15,311 nucleotides of DNA from an uncultured Verrucomicrobiota bacterium. GTDB taxonomy: Bacteria; Verrucomicrobiota; Verrucomicrobiia; Chthoniobacterales; SZAS-18. The position numbers and the translations under genes are program-made. The stretch is taken from assembly GCA_937873255.1 (NCBI GenBank), contig CALMVM010000623.1, positions 2,733-18,043 on the forward strand. The letters run 5' to 3'. Under the pieces are notes generated by a model, which made no database searches, was not told the DNA's origin, and saw only the letters and a list, made by a program, of their open reading frames with translations. Positions 14,807 through 15,311 of this stretch are shown piece by piece; positions within the stretch are counted from its first letter, which is position 1, and every line of letters begins with the position of its first letter.

Positions 14807-15294
14807 AACGCGGGCGAACGCATTTATCCGCCGCTGGATTCACGTTGGTGGAGGTCACGCTAGCCCTCGGCGTAGCGGCGGTCGGTCTGGTCTCCGTTTT
14901 CGGGTTGCTTCCAGTGGGTTTGAACACCAATGCCCAGTCTATCGAGCAGACGGCTGCCGGCAACCTGCTTGCCGCGGTCGTCGCGGACTTGCGCGCCACG
15001 CCGGCGACCGTCCCGCCGGGACAAGCGGCGTCCTCGCAGCAGTTCAGCCTCGCTATTCCGGCCAATCCTGTGGCGACCGCCGCGACCAGCACGGTCTATG
15101 TCACGGACGACGGCAAGCCCTCCTCCACGCTCCCAGCCAACGTCCGCTTCCGGTTGACCGCGACCTTCATATCCAATGGCTCAGCGTCGCGGGCACCGAC
15201 GCTTGCCCGGCTCAAGGTCAGCTGGCCGGCCGTGGCGTCCCCCGACCATGCCACCGGCTCGGTCGAGCAGTTGACCATCCTCGACCGGAACTGA
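14803..15294 (+). CDS. Prepilin-like protein, probable Verru_Chthon cassette protein B
   Basis: A 163-residue pseudopilin-like protein. A short basic leader MKRGRTHLSAAG is cut before FTLVEVTLALGVAAVGLVSV, with Glu at mature position 5 and the normal Gly before the cut. GLLPVGLNT directly after the helix and the paired AGNLLAAVVADLRATP resemble Verru_Chthon cassette protein B (TIGR02598); I also note the fit to PilV-like minor pilins. ATG 14803 overlaps the upstream stop by one base, which supports this start over the in-frame codons further left. The frame closes 17 bp before the window end. In related genomes further cassette members usually follow, so the next gene probably starts just outside. 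The family assignment is moderately sure, the function unknown. Confidence 0.75.
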   Translation: MKRGRTHLSAAGFTLVEVTLALGVAAVGLVSVFGLLPVGLNTNAQSIEQTAAGNLLAAVVADLRATPATVPPGQAASSQQFSLAIPANPVATAATSTVYVTDDGKPSSTLPANVRFRLTATFISNGSASRAPTLARLKVSWPAVASPDHATGSVEQLTILDRN

Positions 15295-15311
15295 CCATCT
15301 CCCCCCTTCTC

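Noticed and set aside
1..15311. Mobile elements, integrase, CRISPR array, tRNA or rRNA genes
   Set aside because: I looked for terminal inverted repeats, transposase motifs, regularly spaced repeats and cloverleaf-like sequences and saw none. The low-GC dehydrogenase has no flanking mobility signature.

Overview
This window looks like a chromosomal segment of a GC-rich Verrucomicrobiota bacterium, most plausibly of the Opitutae. Four signs point that way: two prepilin-like genes resembling the Verru_Chthon cassette family at the right end; a large autotransporter-type beta-strand repeat protein with a PEP-CTERM tail; a LacI-family regulator with the PDPMLTAL hinge I associate with Opitutaceae; and a ~670-residue sodium:solute symporter. 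The lineage is inferred from gene content only.

Layout: 3-1400 (+) is the C-terminal part of a DUF2264 protein. Convergent to it, 1413-2186 (-) is a small polysaccharide-deacetylase-like protein, which follows a LacI-family regulator at 2220-3350 (-). Divergent from the regulator, 3494-5623 (+) encodes the secreted PATR/PEP-CTERM protein, ending in a good intrinsic terminator. Next are an NAD-dependent 2-hydroxyacid dehydrogenase (5822-6871, -) with visibly lower GC, and a secreted GH16 glycoside hydrolase (7054-8955, -). Divergent from GH16 are a Na+/solute symporter (9163-11169, +) and a secreted paralogue of the deacetylase (11181-11996, +). Convergent to these is a secreted 542-residue protein of no family I can name (12009-13637, -). 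A 338-bp gap then leads into two prepilin-like genes coupled by an ATGA overlap (13976-14806 and 14803-15294, +).

The main finding is that four of the intergenic regions each carry one copy of the same 14-bp palindrome, TTCAAC-NN-GTTGAA (3416-3429, 6997-7010, 9082-9095; 13730-13743 with one mismatch). One copy lies midway between the LacI-type gene and the PATR gene. The others lie 68-127 bp upstream of the dehydrogenase, GH16/symporter and 542-residue genes. The half-site spacing is that of a LacI-family operator, so I read 2.2-13.7 kb as one locally regulated carbohydrate-utilisation locus. In this reading GH16 and perhaps the 542-residue protein cut a polysaccharide outside the cell, deacetylase-like proteins trim it, the symporter imports the product, and the dehydrogenase acts on a hydroxy- or keto-acid intermediate. 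The repeat protein would be a co-induced surface protein. The substrate is not determinable from the sequence. The two prepilin genes appear to be a separate unit.

No RNA gene, CRISPR array, insertion sequence or integrase was seen.
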